DNA of 64,000 nucleotides from Paralichthys olivaceus (taxonomy: Eukaryota; Chordata; Actinopteri; Pleuronectiformes; Paralichthyidae), in NCBI RefSeq assembly GCF_024713975.1, contig NC_091096.1:17828458-17892457 (forward strand), given 5' to 3'. The number at the start of each line of letters is the position of its first letter. The stretch's first letter is position 1. Below are positions 13,701 through 24,522 of the stretch, one piece after another. The translations under genes and the position numbers were made by a program. A model generated the notes under the pieces. The model worked only from the letters and a program-made list of their open reading frames with translations, was not told the DNA's origin and ran no database searches.

Positions 13701-16700
13701 TTTAATAGCCCCAACTCAAACATGATCGGCTCAGTTTGAAGTACACACATAATGGCATAGAGACCTCCTCGCACACCAGTGTTCTGGTGGTGTAAGCTCA
13801 CAAAGGTGTAGGCCGCTTGCTTTGTTGATCCAGCGCAGAAGCATAAAGCAGGCTTAAGTCTAGAAAAGCCAAAAAAAACAAAAAAACAACTCCTGAGCAA
13901 AGTGTTCTTAATATAGCCGTGTGTAACACCAGTAAATATTTTCCTCACTCCAACTGGAATGACCAGAATCAAAGCATGCTTTAGACATGGGAGAAACCGA
14001 TTTAGTAAAAGATTTAAAAGGAGGAAAAGGTTGGACCCAAAAAAAAAGTGGATGAAAAAAAAAGCTACACTTTGGAACAATTCTGAGCAGCGTGAGGCAG
14101 GAGAGTGCACAGACGTCTCAATGCGAACCTTGTTCCCGAGCAGACCACGTTGGAGAGAAACGAGAGGTTGGGAAGGGGGTGGGGGAGGGATGTTGAAGAA
14201 AGGTTAGCTTGGAGGAACAAGACTCCTTTCTCCCCCACCACACCCCCCCAGCCCCCACCCGTTGACCCTCCCATGTGACAAGTTGAGCCAACAAGTGCTC
14301 CATTCAGCCAGGCAGCGAGAGGAAATGACTGCGAGGCTGAGCGCTGCCTAATGAAAGTAGAGACGCTGGTTATTATTATTGTCTTCGTCATCTTTGTCGC
14401 AGCAGTAGTGTTGGTTAGATATCAGGGATCCGAACTTATTTCAGAAAGTGTTGATGAACTGTGTAAGAGATCCACGCAGAGCTTTATCTATCTGCTCTCT
14501 GGTCTTCACCTCTTATCTGCAGTTACATAGGATTTTAAGTGTTTTTATAACACGGGTCGGCTGTGGTATAACGTTGCGGTGCGATCCACCCATGGGTGTC
14601 TGCTTATTTCCGTCGAGAGGCTGCTGTGAGACTGAGTGGGAGATGATGTCTCCACTTGTTTATGGGTATTCGGTTTACCTTCCTCTGATTGTGTTTGTTT
14701 GTGGCCTGCTGGTGTGACTTCAGGACTCTGTGGTACCGTTGTTTTTCTTGCTGGACTGAACAAACAGTTTGCTCCTCAGCTAAATGACTGTAATGCTCTT
14801 GGCATGTGTCTGTAAGACTTGTTAGTGTTCCTTGGGACTGGTCCAGATTGCATCACAGGGCTGGTCACACGCACAGATCGTGATGTTTGCCATTGAGGGC
14901 ACACACACACACACGCAATGGCCTATTTACTTCGTGCCTCTCTTTTGGACAATGGTCACCAGAAATCGTACAGTGAGCAGTATGAGAAAATAATGTACTT
15001 GTTTCAGCAAAGTAACTCTGATCACTCTGTTTTGAATGTCTGTCCGACTCTGGCGTTTATTAACTGTGTGTCCTCCTCTTTCTCAACAGTCCAACAAAGT
15101 CCCGGTGGTGCAGCATGCCCACCACGTCCACCCACTGACGCCGCTCATCACCTACAGCAATGAACACTTCTCCCCAGGCACGCCGCCGTCGCACCTCTCC
15201 CCAGAGATCCTCGACCCAAAGACAGGTGACGTCTCATGGACGGACATTGATTCACTTGACTACACACTGACAATCTTCAAGTAACAAGAAAACTTGACTT
15301 GAAATGTTGCTGTAAAAAGTAGTTTCTTTTTTTTTTTTACAGAGCTCATAGGCTTAACTTCTTTTCAGTTACCATGAATTCAGATAGTGATGAAAGACAC
15401 AGCAGACAAAAGCATTGAAACATCTACAAAAAAAACTTCATTGAGTTCAAACTAAAGTGCACCAATGAGCCTGACAGGGTCATGGAGCAGGTTTCTGTGG
15501 ACGGTCAGTAGATTTTCCTCACATCTTGAAATCACCAGAGTGAATTCATCACAGTCTGTGGAGGATCAAACTAAAAATCTTACACAAATATGTCTACACC
15601 TGCTTAATTGACCAATTACCAAGGGTATTGGAAAGATTTTTATTTGATGGTTAAATAACATCTCAAAAAAAAGAGTCTGAATTTTAAAGCAGTTTTTTCT
15701 GTCTGTTTCACCTGCAGGTATTCCCCGGACACCTCACCCATCAGAGCTCTCTCCATACTACCCCCTGTCTCCTGGTGCTGTCGGCTCCATCGCTCACCCT
15801 CTGGGTTGGCTCATGTCACAGTAAGTCCCATCTCCTGACAGCTGATGTGTTATGTTCCCTGAAAGTGTGCTAACTTTTTTTCTTTTTCAGAAACTATATT
15901 GACTACACATGATATTACTTAAATATATTAATAGTGAATATGTTGGTCATACTTTTTTAAATCAGTTTGTTCTGCAGGTTTTTTCACTTGATATGACATC
16001 GGCTCTCCACAGCTAATGTTGATGATACTGATGTTGCCTAGTTAAAAAAAATGGATTCTAAATTCACATTATGTCAAGCATGAAGACAAAGTACACATTT
16101 TTGTTAAATTTTTTAATAAAAATATCTGAGTTATATATCTGAGTTTTATTATTATTCATTATTCTTCATAGTGTTGGTGCAGGTGCACCGTATCAGCACA
16201 ATCATAAATGAAAACATCCAAATTCACCAGGAGGAATTTATGAACATTCCTGGGTTTTTCTACGGGTCTCGTAATCAATTGCAACGGTGCTGTTCCACAA
16301 GTGGGGGATTTGAGTTGATGAGTAAAGGATTAGTGCTGGTGGGTTTGCAGTCAGCTGTGTTTGATCCACTTCACGCTGCAGCTTTCACTCAGTCTGTCCC
16401 CTCTCTGTCTCTTAGGCAGGGCCAGTCCATGTACTCCATCCCTCCGGGGGGATTCCGTCACCCCTACCCAGCGCTAGCGATGAATGCCTCCATGTCCAGG
16501 TGAGCAGATCATGTTCAGCAACACCCGCACTTTCCCAAAGAGAGACATTTAATATCCACTGGTTTCTACGAGCATGCTGTAATCACGTTCATCCCCTGGT
16601 CTGGGGTAAATAAAGGGCTGTTGGGCACTTAAAGGTCCCATTGACAAGGTGTAAAGGCAGCATTTTATGGAAATCTCACAAATCTTGTGTCTGCAGAATT

Positions 16701-17230
16701 AAAAAAGTTACTTTTGGAAAAAAAAATGTCGGATCACGGACAGCCAGAGGCGTCAGGACTACAAAGGGATGTGAGGTCTAAGTCTATAACAGACAAGTTC
16801 AGCTTCCTAAATAGAGCAGACGCATTATTGGCATTCAGTACCCCTCTGCTGTCTTTTCTCTCAGAGCTACACTTCTGTGGTCAGACCAGGGCTCTGAGCC
16901 ATAACACACACACAGCGGCAAGATGAAAGGGCTGAGAATCGATCAGGACAAATCAAAGCTCATCTGAACCAACACGTCCCATCAGACTAAACTCTCTGAC
17001 CCTCTGTCAAAATTGGAAAGATTTGTAGCGGGCCTTCCGGTGTTAGTTTGAGATGAAATATTCAGAGGGGTGTGTCTGTGATCGATAGCATGTGCAGCTC
17101 CATCCTGAGGTGAACCCACAGCGATAAGATCCTCACATAGCTCACACACATTTCAAGACTATGTAATGCGTCGGATTCAGTGCATTCCAAACATTGCATG
17201 GATCCACACCCACACACTTACACACACACA

Positions 17231-17283
<53 letters not shown>

Positions 17284-20158
17284 ACACACATACACACCAG
17301 TCATTCATGGCCTGAACCTTAATTGGAGCATTTTTTTAAATGTGTATCTTGACAACATGCCGTCACTTGCAGCAGCGGCAGCTGAGTGATTCACTGGAGA
17401 CTTAGCAGGATGTTTACAGACACAGTCAGTATAGGTTTATTACCAGGGGAATAAAATGGCACCTCCTTGTTTATACAGTATAAATTACTAAATACATCAC
17501 AGAAAATATGAAGCAAAATATCAACTCCTGATTGAAACGGTTTTACTTTATAGAGGCAGTGATATTGAACGTTGACTGTGAGTGAAAATAAGCCTTTAAC
17601 CATCTTTCTGTGGGAGCTCTTGTTACCTTCAGTGCAGTTCAGTGTCATTCTTGATGGATAGAAACAGATACAAAACTTCAGCACAAGATCACTGTGGGTT
17701 GATTCACACTTTTCACCTCATGCAAGTGCATGGCTACACTGTGCATTGTCTGGTGTAACATGTTGAGAGGCTTAAATAGAGGAATTTCAACGCTATAGAA
17801 CTGTAACTATAGTATGATAGAGCGGTTTGGAGCTTTGTCCATTACAATGCTCCATTGTATTAACAATTGGAACGCGGGAGAGCCACTTTGTAAAAGGTGT
17901 TCTGTGTGGACGGCTGTCAGAACGCTCTCCATGGTCTGGAACGTGGTAAGGAAAGTGGTTTCAGGTGTCATGGCCATGCTGTCACCATGGTAACAACACA
18001 CTTCACTTTTCTCCAGCCATAGCAGAATAAAGGGGCTTTTGAAAAAGTCTTTATTTGAACAAAAAGCAAGCATGTAACTCTTTGTGCGTTTGAATTTAGT
18101 CTAGACAGAGGCAGTAGGCGCAGTGGATTTTTTTTTCCCCGCAGGGTGAGGCAGGGCAGTAACATGCCAAGTTAGCTGGGCTGCTCAGAAACGTGGTGTC
18201 AAACCCGACCGTTAACATGTCGCCTCCCTTCGTCTTCTCAGCTTGGTGTCCAGCCGTTTCTCCCCTCACATGGTGACTCCGCCCCCGCACAGCCTCCACC
18301 AGACGGGCATCCCCCACCCTGCCATCGTCTCCCCGGCCATCAAGCAGGAGCCCAGTGGTGACCACATCGGCTCCTCAATGCATGCGTAAGGAGAACTTGT
18401 TTAATCGTCAAAGACTGCTTTTGTCTTTACCCGAGTTGGCCATCTTGTACCAGAGCCTCTCATTCCCATTCACGCTTTATTAACAGTATCTTTTTAATGT
18501 TTCGGATTAGCAGGAAATCCCCTGTTCCCAAGAAAGAAGAGGACAAGAAGCCTCATATCAAGAAGCCCCTGAATGCTTTCATGCTGTATATGAAGGAGAT
18601 GAGAGCCAAAGTGGTGGCAGAGTGCACTCTGAAAGAGAGCGCTGCCATCAACCAGATCCTTGGAAGACGGGTAAGTGGCACAGACAGAGGCATGCATGTG
18701 AGTTTATGTGTGTGTGTTTGTTTGTGAAGCAGTTCTTTGAAATATTTTGTGTCCGTCCACAGTGGCATTCCCTGTCGAGAGAGGAACAAGCCAAATATTA
18801 CGAGCTGGCCAGAAAGGAGAGGCAACTCCACTCCCAGCTCTATCCAGGGTGGTCAGCACGGGATAACTATGTGAGTGACACACGTCCAATGTCAGCTCTT
18901 AAATCAATACGTAGAGAAAGTCTGAAATGTTTTTTTGTTTTTTTCACGTTTCAATCACATATAATATGTATAATTATAGTAATCACATTTTTTTCCCTTG
19001 CTGAAGTGGTTTAGTTTCACTATGAAAAATAACGTTGTTTTATCTGTGCAGGGAAAGAGGAAAAAGAGGAAGAGAGACAATAAACCAGACTCAAAACCAG
19101 AAGGTAAGAGGCCCTTTCCTCATGACAGCCTCTTTCTATTTGTTTTGTTTTCTCTTAACATACTTGTGTATGAAAGAACAACTGTGAGAGGTTTATTTTC
19201 CTTAAGAAGCTCGAGTGCAACCTGGGACACTGCTTGTTTATCCTGTTATTTTTATCTAGCTTTTTTCTGCATGGAGTCTTTTCTTCACTAACACTTACTA
19301 ACTTCTTTCCCTGCTTCTGTGCTTTGACAAGCAGCTTATGAGGTTCAGTGCTAATAGTGGCAGGTATGTCTGCTGTTGTGCAACTAAATGACAACTGCAC
19401 TTCCTTCAGAATAACATTGAAATGTGGGCTGAAGTACACATTTGTAGTGTGTCATGTTCATAAGTCGTACACCATCTTAATATGTTGAACATCCTGTTTC
19501 ACTGTCCCTATTGTGACGTGTTGTCGATTTTAACATGTCAGAACTTTCACCGCCATTATCTTCACTGTCACTCCTTCACTGCTGTCGCCGGCAGTATTCA
19601 GGGACTTGAACCAGATTCACAGCCAGCAGCAGATCCATAATTCAACCTCTTCACTTCTCCTTTGTTTTCCTCCCAGACTTCTCCATAAGAAACAAGAAGC
19701 AGTGTGTGCAGTACCTGCCCTCGGAGAAGATGTGTGACAGCCCGGCGTCGTCCCACGGCAGCATGTTGGACTCACCAGCCACTCCCTCTGCTGCCTTGGC
19801 CTCCCCCGCTGCGCCTGCCGCCACTCACTCCGAGCAGGCGCAGCCCCTCTCGCTCACCACCAAACCGGAGGGACGCATGCACCACCACCACTTCTCCCTA
19901 TCCGGCAAGGCCTCTGGATCCACTTCCTCTTCTTCCTCCTCCTCTTCTTCCTGCTCATCCCAACCCGCCATTTCCATCCCAATGGGTGGTTCAGGTAGCC
20001 AGCCGACTACACCCATCCTCTCTCGGCCAATCCCCTTCACCTCCCTGCACCACTCCATGCTCTCCCCACCTTCCCCTTTCCATCAGGCAGCCCTTCACTC
20101 CCATCATGCCCTGTTCCAGTCGCAGCCCCTGTCCTTGGTAACCAAACACTCTGAATAA
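7695..20158 (+). CDS. tcf7l1: tcf7l1: transcription factor 7-like 1 (TCF3), C-terminal ~450 residues over nine exons
   Basis: This is an HMG-box DNA-binding factor of the canonical Wnt pathway. It sits in the nucleus on CTTTGWW sites and, without beta-catenin, represses with Groucho/TLE and CtBP. Nine exons (7,695-7,778; 15,090-15,225; 15,718-15,820; 16,416-16,499; 18,242-18,385; 18,511-18,670; 18,763-18,870; 19,052-19,103; 19,677-20,158) join in frame into 1,353 nt. All introns have GT..AG ends. Assignment to TCF7L1 rather than TCF7L2, LEF1 or TCF7 rests on [26 protein letters not shown], the C-terminal run [20 protein letters not shown], and two CtBP motifs ([14 protein letters not shown]); there is no complete C-clamp. 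The beta-catenin-binding N-terminus lies left of the window. Teleosts carry a and b copies and I cannot say which this is. Tgoln2 lies 6.6 kb downstream in the same orientation, as in human. Confidence 0.95.
9660..10105. promoter_or_regulatory. candidate conserved non-coding element
   Basis: A long non-repetitive stretch, GC-richer than its surroundings, with TGATTATGTGCTCATTA and GCACTAATGAG cores (homeodomain-like). Open frames on both strands here are not protein-like. Inferred only from composition. Confidence 0.22.
10380..10525. promoter_or_regulatory. candidate conserved non-coding element
   Basis: Short balanced island without repeats, between AT-rich DNA and a CA microsatellite. It contains ATGCTAATCGG and TCAATTATTCAA, which resemble POU/homeodomain sites. 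Inference only. Confidence 0.2.
10641..10688. repeat. CA/GC-A microsatellite
   Basis: Mixed (CA)n and (CGCA)n tract, interrupted by ATGCAAG. Confidence 0.9.
11850..12150. promoter_or_regulatory. candidate conserved non-coding element
   Basis: About 300 bases of complex, CpG-bearing sequence in an otherwise AT-rich intron. It is open in more than one frame on the minus strand but has no recognisable protein. It reads more like a conserved regulatory block than an exon. Inference only. Confidence 0.22.
13358..13857. mobile_element. degenerate MITE (non-autonomous DNA transposon)
   Basis: The left end (AAAGGCCAATTTATGCATCT) and the reverse complement of the right end (AGCCTGCTTTATGCTTCTGC) are imperfect terminal inverted repeats enclosing about 500 bp with no coding capacity. 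The 'ggccaatttatgcttctgcg' start is one I recognise from dispersed teleost elements. A target duplication is not clear, which fits an old copy. Confidence 0.5.
15090..15225 (+). CDS. tcf7l1: tcf7l1 exon: [18 protein letters not shown] segment
   Basis: 136 nt, phase 0 in and phase 1 out. It encodes [18 protein letters not shown], then [20 protein letters not shown], and ends ILDPKTG with the Gly codon split. The acceptor is CTCAACAG and the donor ACAG|GTGACG. It belongs to the Groucho/TLE-binding, context-dependent regulatory region. Confidence 0.95.
15718..15820 (+). CDS. tcf7l1: tcf7l1 exon: [19 protein letters not shown] segment
   Basis: 103 nt, phase 1 in and phase 2 out. It encodes [20 protein letters not shown] and then [15 protein letters not shown], with the last Gln codon split. 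The acceptor is CACCTGCAG and the donor CACA|GTAAGT. The end of this exon is where TCF7L1/TCF7L2 carry the LVPQ motif; here it reads LMSQ. Confidence 0.94.
16416..16499 (+). CDS. tcf7l1: tcf7l1 exon: [17 protein letters not shown] segment
   Basis: 84 nt, phase 2 in and out. It encodes [20 protein letters not shown] and then AMNASMS. I chose the acceptor TCTTAG at 16,414-16,415 because it restores QQGQ as in the family; the AG four bases later would shift the frame. The donor is CCAG|GTGAGC. Confidence 0.94.
17201..17297. repeat. CA microsatellite in tcf7l1 intron
   Basis: A nearly 100-base (CA)n tract with a few TA interruptions. It gives a spurious His-Thr open frame. It is likely to vary in length. 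Confidence 0.95.
18242..18385 (+). CDS. tcf7l1: tcf7l1 exon: [12 protein letters not shown] segment with a SUMO-type motif
   Basis: 144 nt, phase 2 in and out. It encodes [20 protein letters not shown], then [20 protein letters not shown] and a short tail to SSMHA. The SLVSS start is the SxxSS motif found in repressor-type TCFs. IKQE fits the sumoylation consensus. The acceptor is CTTCTCAG and the donor ATGC|GTAAGG. Confidence 0.94.
18511..18670 (+). CDS. tcf7l1: tcf7l1 exon: first half of the HMG box
   Basis: 160 nt, phase 2 in and phase 0 out. It encodes an acidic/basic lead ([12 protein letters not shown]), then [20 protein letters not shown] and [15 protein letters not shown], the first two helices of the HMG box. 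The acceptor is a TAGCAG tandem (AG at 18,509-18,510 and 18,512-18,513); using the second would delete one Arg. The donor is ACGG|GTAAGT. Confidence 0.97.
18763..18870 (+). CDS. tcf7l1: tcf7l1 exon: second half of the HMG box
   Basis: 36 codons, phase 0 at both ends. It encodes [20 protein letters not shown] and then [16 protein letters not shown], the third helix and the start of the C-terminal tail. The acceptor is GTCCACAG and the donor CTAT|GTGAGT. Near-identical to the vertebrate family. Confidence 0.97.
19052..19103 (+). CDS. tcf7l1: tcf7l1 exon: basic tail / nuclear localisation signal
   Basis: 52 nt, phase 0 in and phase 1 out, encoding [17 protein letters not shown]. The KRKKRKR cluster directly after the HMG box acts in this family as the nuclear localisation signal and makes minor-groove/backbone contacts. 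Confidence 0.94.
19677..20158 (+). CDS. tcf7l1: tcf7l1 last coding exon with two CtBP-binding motifs
   Basis: 482 nt to the TAA at 20,156. It begins [20 protein letters not shown], which covers only the last part of a C-clamp (KKxCVxY); the earlier zinc-binding cysteines are absent, as in other TCF7L1 proteins. It continues with [25 protein letters not shown] (19,844-19,864), a His run, a poly-Ser stretch (about 19,919-19,960) and ends [10 protein letters not shown] (PLSLVTK 20,126-20,146). The PLSLxxK motifs recruit the corepressor CtBP. The poly-Ser stretch is of low complexity and may vary between species. Confidence 0.96.
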
Positions 20159-20590
20159 ATCCGCAAAGGCAATTTCTCTCCCATTTATTGTGCTGTATAT
20201 TGCTTTTCTTTAAAATAGATATTAGAACAACTTTTTTTCTAAATGATGAAAAGGAAGAAATATTATTGGTCAATATTTGACTGCCTCCTTTTCTACATCT
20301 CTCAATGAAACAAAGTGTATTTTTTGTAAAGTTTACTGCAGAACTGGTTTCTTTTTTTTTGATGCATTTATCCAATGAACCTCTTGTATAAAAGAACCAA
20401 TGTACATAAAGTTTCTTTATAAAAACAAAAAGGAACAAAAAACATGTTTTCTTTTTAGCCAAAACCTGATTAATGTTAGTATTAAGTTTAAGTCATAGTA
20501 CTGGCCAATAATTGCAGCCCCCCCTTTTCAATTCAAGAGCGTGTGCCCCTTCTTTGACATGTTAAATAAACATTTGAAATTGTTTCGTAA
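20159..20590 (+). other. tcf7l1: tcf7l1 3' UTR
   Basis: AT-rich sequence after the stop. An AATAAA at 20,565-20,570 is followed by a U/GU-rich stretch (TCGCTGTGTCTTTT near 20,600), so cleavage is expected near 20,585-20,590. Confidence 0.75.
20565..20570 (+). terminator. tcf7l1: poly(A) signal of tcf7l1
   Basis: Canonical AATAAA, 407 nt after the stop codon, with a GU-rich element about 35 nt downstream. Confidence 0.75.
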
Positions 20591-22365
20591 AAAAGAAATG
20601 CCTCGCTGTGTCTTTTCACGTGCATTGAAACTGTTCTTGTCATTTAACAAGGTAATGTGGTCTGGGTTAATATTCTCACAATAGTGACCACGGTGCATAA
20701 GAAGTTGATCACTGCCTTTTTGTAGGTGTTGGGAATATAGATTTAATGAGCAGTGCTATGTTATTACAGCCTCAATGAAAACAAATGTGTCCATAACACA
20801 CCTGTCATTTTTTAGACTTGTGTATTGTGTTAGTTCTGAACAGGGAACATCTTCAAACCTCGCTGACGGTGGTTAAATGTTTAATAAAGCAGAATTAGGC
20901 CAACCACACTGGAAAATGAGTCTCTGAACCAGGGTAATAAGACAACTTCCAAAGCCCCAAAATAAATACAAATAAAAAAATAATAGACGACTGCTCCTTC
21001 TTGGAATACAGCGTCCTGCAAAAACAATGACAAAACAGCAGGTCAGCTCCGTCCCAGCACTGGGATCCCCTGCCCGGGCTCCCCGTTCCTTTTGCACTTT
21101 TCACTGCATCTTTATTCACCGTTTGGCACGCTGCTTAGGCTTTAATTAACTCAGAGGTAATAGGATGGAGCCCCTGGGACCTCATTAGGCATTTCAATTA
21201 GCGAAAAAATACACAAGGTAGGTTACAGTTTTTGGTGGCCTTGGAGATGAGGAGTAGTGCCAGGGATGGACCAATTATGTCAGAGTGGGAGGGGGGCCGT
21301 GGATCTGGGGTACTGGCCTGGTTGAGGCCACTGGCACATGTATACATTGCACCATTAAAAAGACGACTTTCCAGATAGTAGACAGCACCAGAAGATACAA
21401 TGCACCGATAGAGCAGCGTGCGTTAATTGATTTTCAGCATTCAGATGCTAAATAAATGATCTTGACATTGCAGATCTATAGGAGTCAAAGCCGTGTATCA
21501 ATGTTAATGTTATTTACCATCCATGCATGCACTGACAATTGTCTGTAACAGACTCGAAGAGTAGAGCCATAAAACAAATGTACTCCTCGTTATAGACAGC
21601 ATTCCATAAAAAAAAACAGTTGCACTGAGGATGTGTTTGCATCCTGGCAACAAACTGTCAAGCCCCCCCCCCCACACTCTGTTTTAAGCCATCGTTAGCC
21701 GTAATAAGTCTTTGCTTGTTTGCTGCTCTATCTTACATCATTCCGAGCAGAAATCACACAGTGCCACGGCTGCTTGTACTCGCAGCCACTTCACCAGTCT
21801 GTCAGTGAAATTACAGGTAATGAGTTGTCAAAACAGCCGGCATATCTGTCTCCTCAAGGCCAAACACCTAGTGCAATGTTCAAGACAGTAGCCTTATTAT
21901 GAAGCCCAAAGTGTCCAAGTGAATGATTTCAAATGTGCTGGTGATTGCAGGTATTTTTCTGGTATACATATCTCTATACTTCTGCCTGGTTGTTTTTTTT
22001 TTTTCTATAATTTATTTATATATTGAAAGGAATCTGTTAAAACATGATTATCACAATTTTTAAATGTTAGTACAAACAGGGTTTCCTTATCACATTTTAG
22101 CTCTTAAACAGCCTGTTACAATATTATGCACTATGTCTTAAATACACTTAAATTCAGGTATGTCTTAATTATGTCAATGGTCATAACTCACTTTGAAAAT
22201 TAGGTTTTTCGAGAAATGTTTTGGCAGCATGCCTGGTTTGTAATGTCTCTGTGTGTTGTATTTCTTTCTGGATGATAACAGACATTAGCAGGCTGTAATT
22301 TAACTACAGGACAGACAGGGAGCTGGTAACTGACAGCTGACATTGAGGTTGATCCTCGTACAAAC
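20591..22365. other. intergenic, possible regulatory islands
   Basis: No gene is seen. A balanced block at about 21,120-21,330 (TTTAATTAAC, TTCAATTAGCG, CCAATTATGTCA) and another at 21,700-21,860 look like conserved non-coding DNA. A poly-C run lies at 21,664-21,673. Minus-strand open frames at 20,870-21,120 are not protein-like. Confidence 0.5.
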
Positions 22366-22897
22366 AGGATTTCTGCAGGCTCTCAAAAGCTCTTTAAAAG
22401 TCCCAAATTAAAATATCTGAATTCTAGGCCTTAAAAGTCTTGAATATTTAAAGAAATGATACACTCCAGGTCTTAAATACAGATGGGTAAGTTTTAATTA
22501 TGTCAAAGTTTGTTGAATATATTAACACGCTGTAATAAATATACAAACAAGACCAAAATGCAACTGATAACAGATATCTACAAATACTTCAGAAAATCCA
22601 CCGGCTGGCTGTGAGAAAGACTACGGACACCTACTGTCTCTGCCTGTGGCTAGAAAGATATCGTTTCCAGGGTTATTCTCTACGACGCTACTTCACATGA
22701 AATCAAATCAAATTTGATTTGTACAGCCCATAGTCACAAATTGCATTTAGCTTCAACTTAATTTCAATTATGGGATACTGTAAGTAATTATGGGACACTG
22801 ATATTCCTTCATATTGTGCTTGACATAGATCTTAAATTGCATTCATTTTGATCTTAAAAAGTCTCAAGTTTGAATTGTTTAAACCTGCAGAAACCCT
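22366..22897. mobile_element. MITE with 'tttctgcagg' terminal inverted repeats
   Basis: The left end AGGATTTCTGCAGG and right end CCTGCAGAAACCCT are inverted repeats (13/14) around 532 bp of AT-rich, non-coding DNA with 'tcttaaa'/'tttaaga' runs in opposite orientations. I recognise the same start from an abundant teleost non-autonomous family, probably hAT-like. The flanks are only partly similar, so the target duplication is uncertain. Confidence 0.6.
22700..22744. repeat. short fish interspersed-repeat fragment nested in the MITE
   Basis: AAATCAAATCAAATTTGATT followed by TTGTACAGCCCATAGTCACA matches the start of a repeat common in percomorph genomes ('aaatcaaattttatttgtatagccc'). Only about 45 bases are left. 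Confidence 0.45.
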
Positions 22898-23978
22898 TTA
22901 CACAGCAGATAAACAAATAGGATTTTAATACACATTGATTTTGTTCAGTTTTAAACCAAATATATTTTTGAAATGGAATATAATATATATTATCTGAAAG
23001 CCCCCATGATCCACTCAGAATGTAACATGCGGCTGTTTATCTCTCATAATAACAGATCTGGTTCACATCCACTCAACATCTGCCATGTAAGCACGAGGTC
23101 AGATTTAATACATGTTAATTTTTGCTCATTAAATTCTTCCAATCTCTTGCCAAGGTTCTTTTTTGGGGGCCTTCTTTTGATCTTGAATTTATTCCAGGTT
23201 AACCATGTTATACTTCACGTAATATTGCACCTAGAGCTGTCATCTCACAAAAAAAAGGAGAAAGAAAATCACAACCACAGAAAAAAATCACACATCAGCA
23301 TCATTAGGTCTAAATCCACACAATTACACATCTTGACACTATTGTGTAATGATCCTATGTCAGCCGCTGACTCCCTGACCTTATATTCCCATTAATAACA
23401 GGATGCTGTGTTTGCTTCACGTGTGGTTTCCCAAAGTGTTATTAATTGATTGTTTCTGTAACATTCACTGAGCTTAGCAAGACTCAGCTGGTGCCTTTGT
23501 GGAGCCAGGTATGGCTGGCTGTGAGCTTAAGAACCTCCTTAATGTATTATTCATACCCATTTGACCTTAAAGATGGAAATGCAAATGTGTGTCAAGAATG
23601 AGAGGGATCATTGGACTTTTCAAATGTCAAAGAGGCTGCCACAATTAAGACATATTCATTACATGGACCCACAGGTCCCCCACACCCAGCTGAGATGTAA
23701 AACACCTACAATTAACATTTGGATCATTATCTCATCGTTCCAAAGCTGCAGCACAGGCTCAACTGTGATTCCTACAATGTTGTAACAGCAACCAGTGCTC
23801 AGCAACAAAGCTTATTGAGTTTGATGTTAATCATCTTTACTTAACTCTTTCTAAATATGGGATATTTTACAATCCTCCCTTGGCTCTTTCTGATATATCA
23901 ACACTGCCATCTGCTGATGAGGTTAAACACTGACACAACTACCTCTTCTGGAGTAAGTACCCCTGTCGTGTCAGAGTC

Positions 23979-23998
23979 TAACCAGAGGGCGGCAGCAC
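23979..23998 (+). promoter_or_regulatory. candidate CTCF site
   Basis: TAACCAGAGGGCGGCAGCA fits the CTCF core (CCAGAGGGCGG) reasonably well. It lies in the tcf7l1-tgoln2 intergenic region. No occupancy evidence. Confidence 0.3.
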
Positions 23999-24445
23999 CA
24001 ACACAAATGTTAATGTGCGGCCCTCTCACTGTGGTGCTAAGAGACAAAAGAACCCTTCATAATAATAGATTAAAATAATGCCCATACATTATTCACCTTT
24101 TTACCTCTACAAGTCCATGTCAGTTTGTACAATGGGGGTGGAAACAATAGGAGGATGTCAGCCTCACATACAGAAGCATATACAGTATATCTGAATCTAA
24201 ATATTTATCTCCCTTTGTTTCAACATGTGCCATTCAAATTCATCTAAATAATGAGGTGATGGTGTCGTCTGGCTGGATGCCTGTCCGTACCAAGATTCAC
24301 AGACAGAAATAAATCGAGTGGGTCGAATGTGCAGACATGCATTGTTTTACCATGTGCAGGCTCTGTTTTACTTTGTGCAGCGTATATGTGCAGACACAGG
24401 GACTCTGCATCTTCTCTGTTAGGAGAATTAAACACCATCACGTGG

Positions 24446-24506
24446 GCAGAGGTGGGAAGTAACGAAGTACAAATACTTTGTAACTGTACTTAAGTAGATT
24501 TTTCGG
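24446..24506. repeat. fragment of a teleost interspersed repeat
   Basis: GGGCAGAGGTGGGAAGTAAC followed by GAAGTACAAATACTTTG and a 'tgtacttaagtaga' run is a form dispersed in many fish genomes. It is truncated just before the hAT-type insertion. Confidence 0.5.
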
Positions 24507-24522
24507 CTGCTGTACCGGTAAT

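Larger units (their letters stand above)
7779..15089 (+). other. tcf7l1: tcf7l1 intron, 7.3 kb
   Basis: Large intron between the YLQMKWP exon and the SNKVPVV exon. No coding exon is recognised in it. It holds a degenerate MITE (13,358-13,857), a CA microsatellite near 10,641, short CA tracts near 14,900, and several balanced islands that may be regulatory (listed separately). Confidence 0.8.

Noticed and set aside
19825..20058. Minus-strand Glu-rich frame
   Set aside because: It is antisense to the poly-Ser part of the last tcf7l1 exon.
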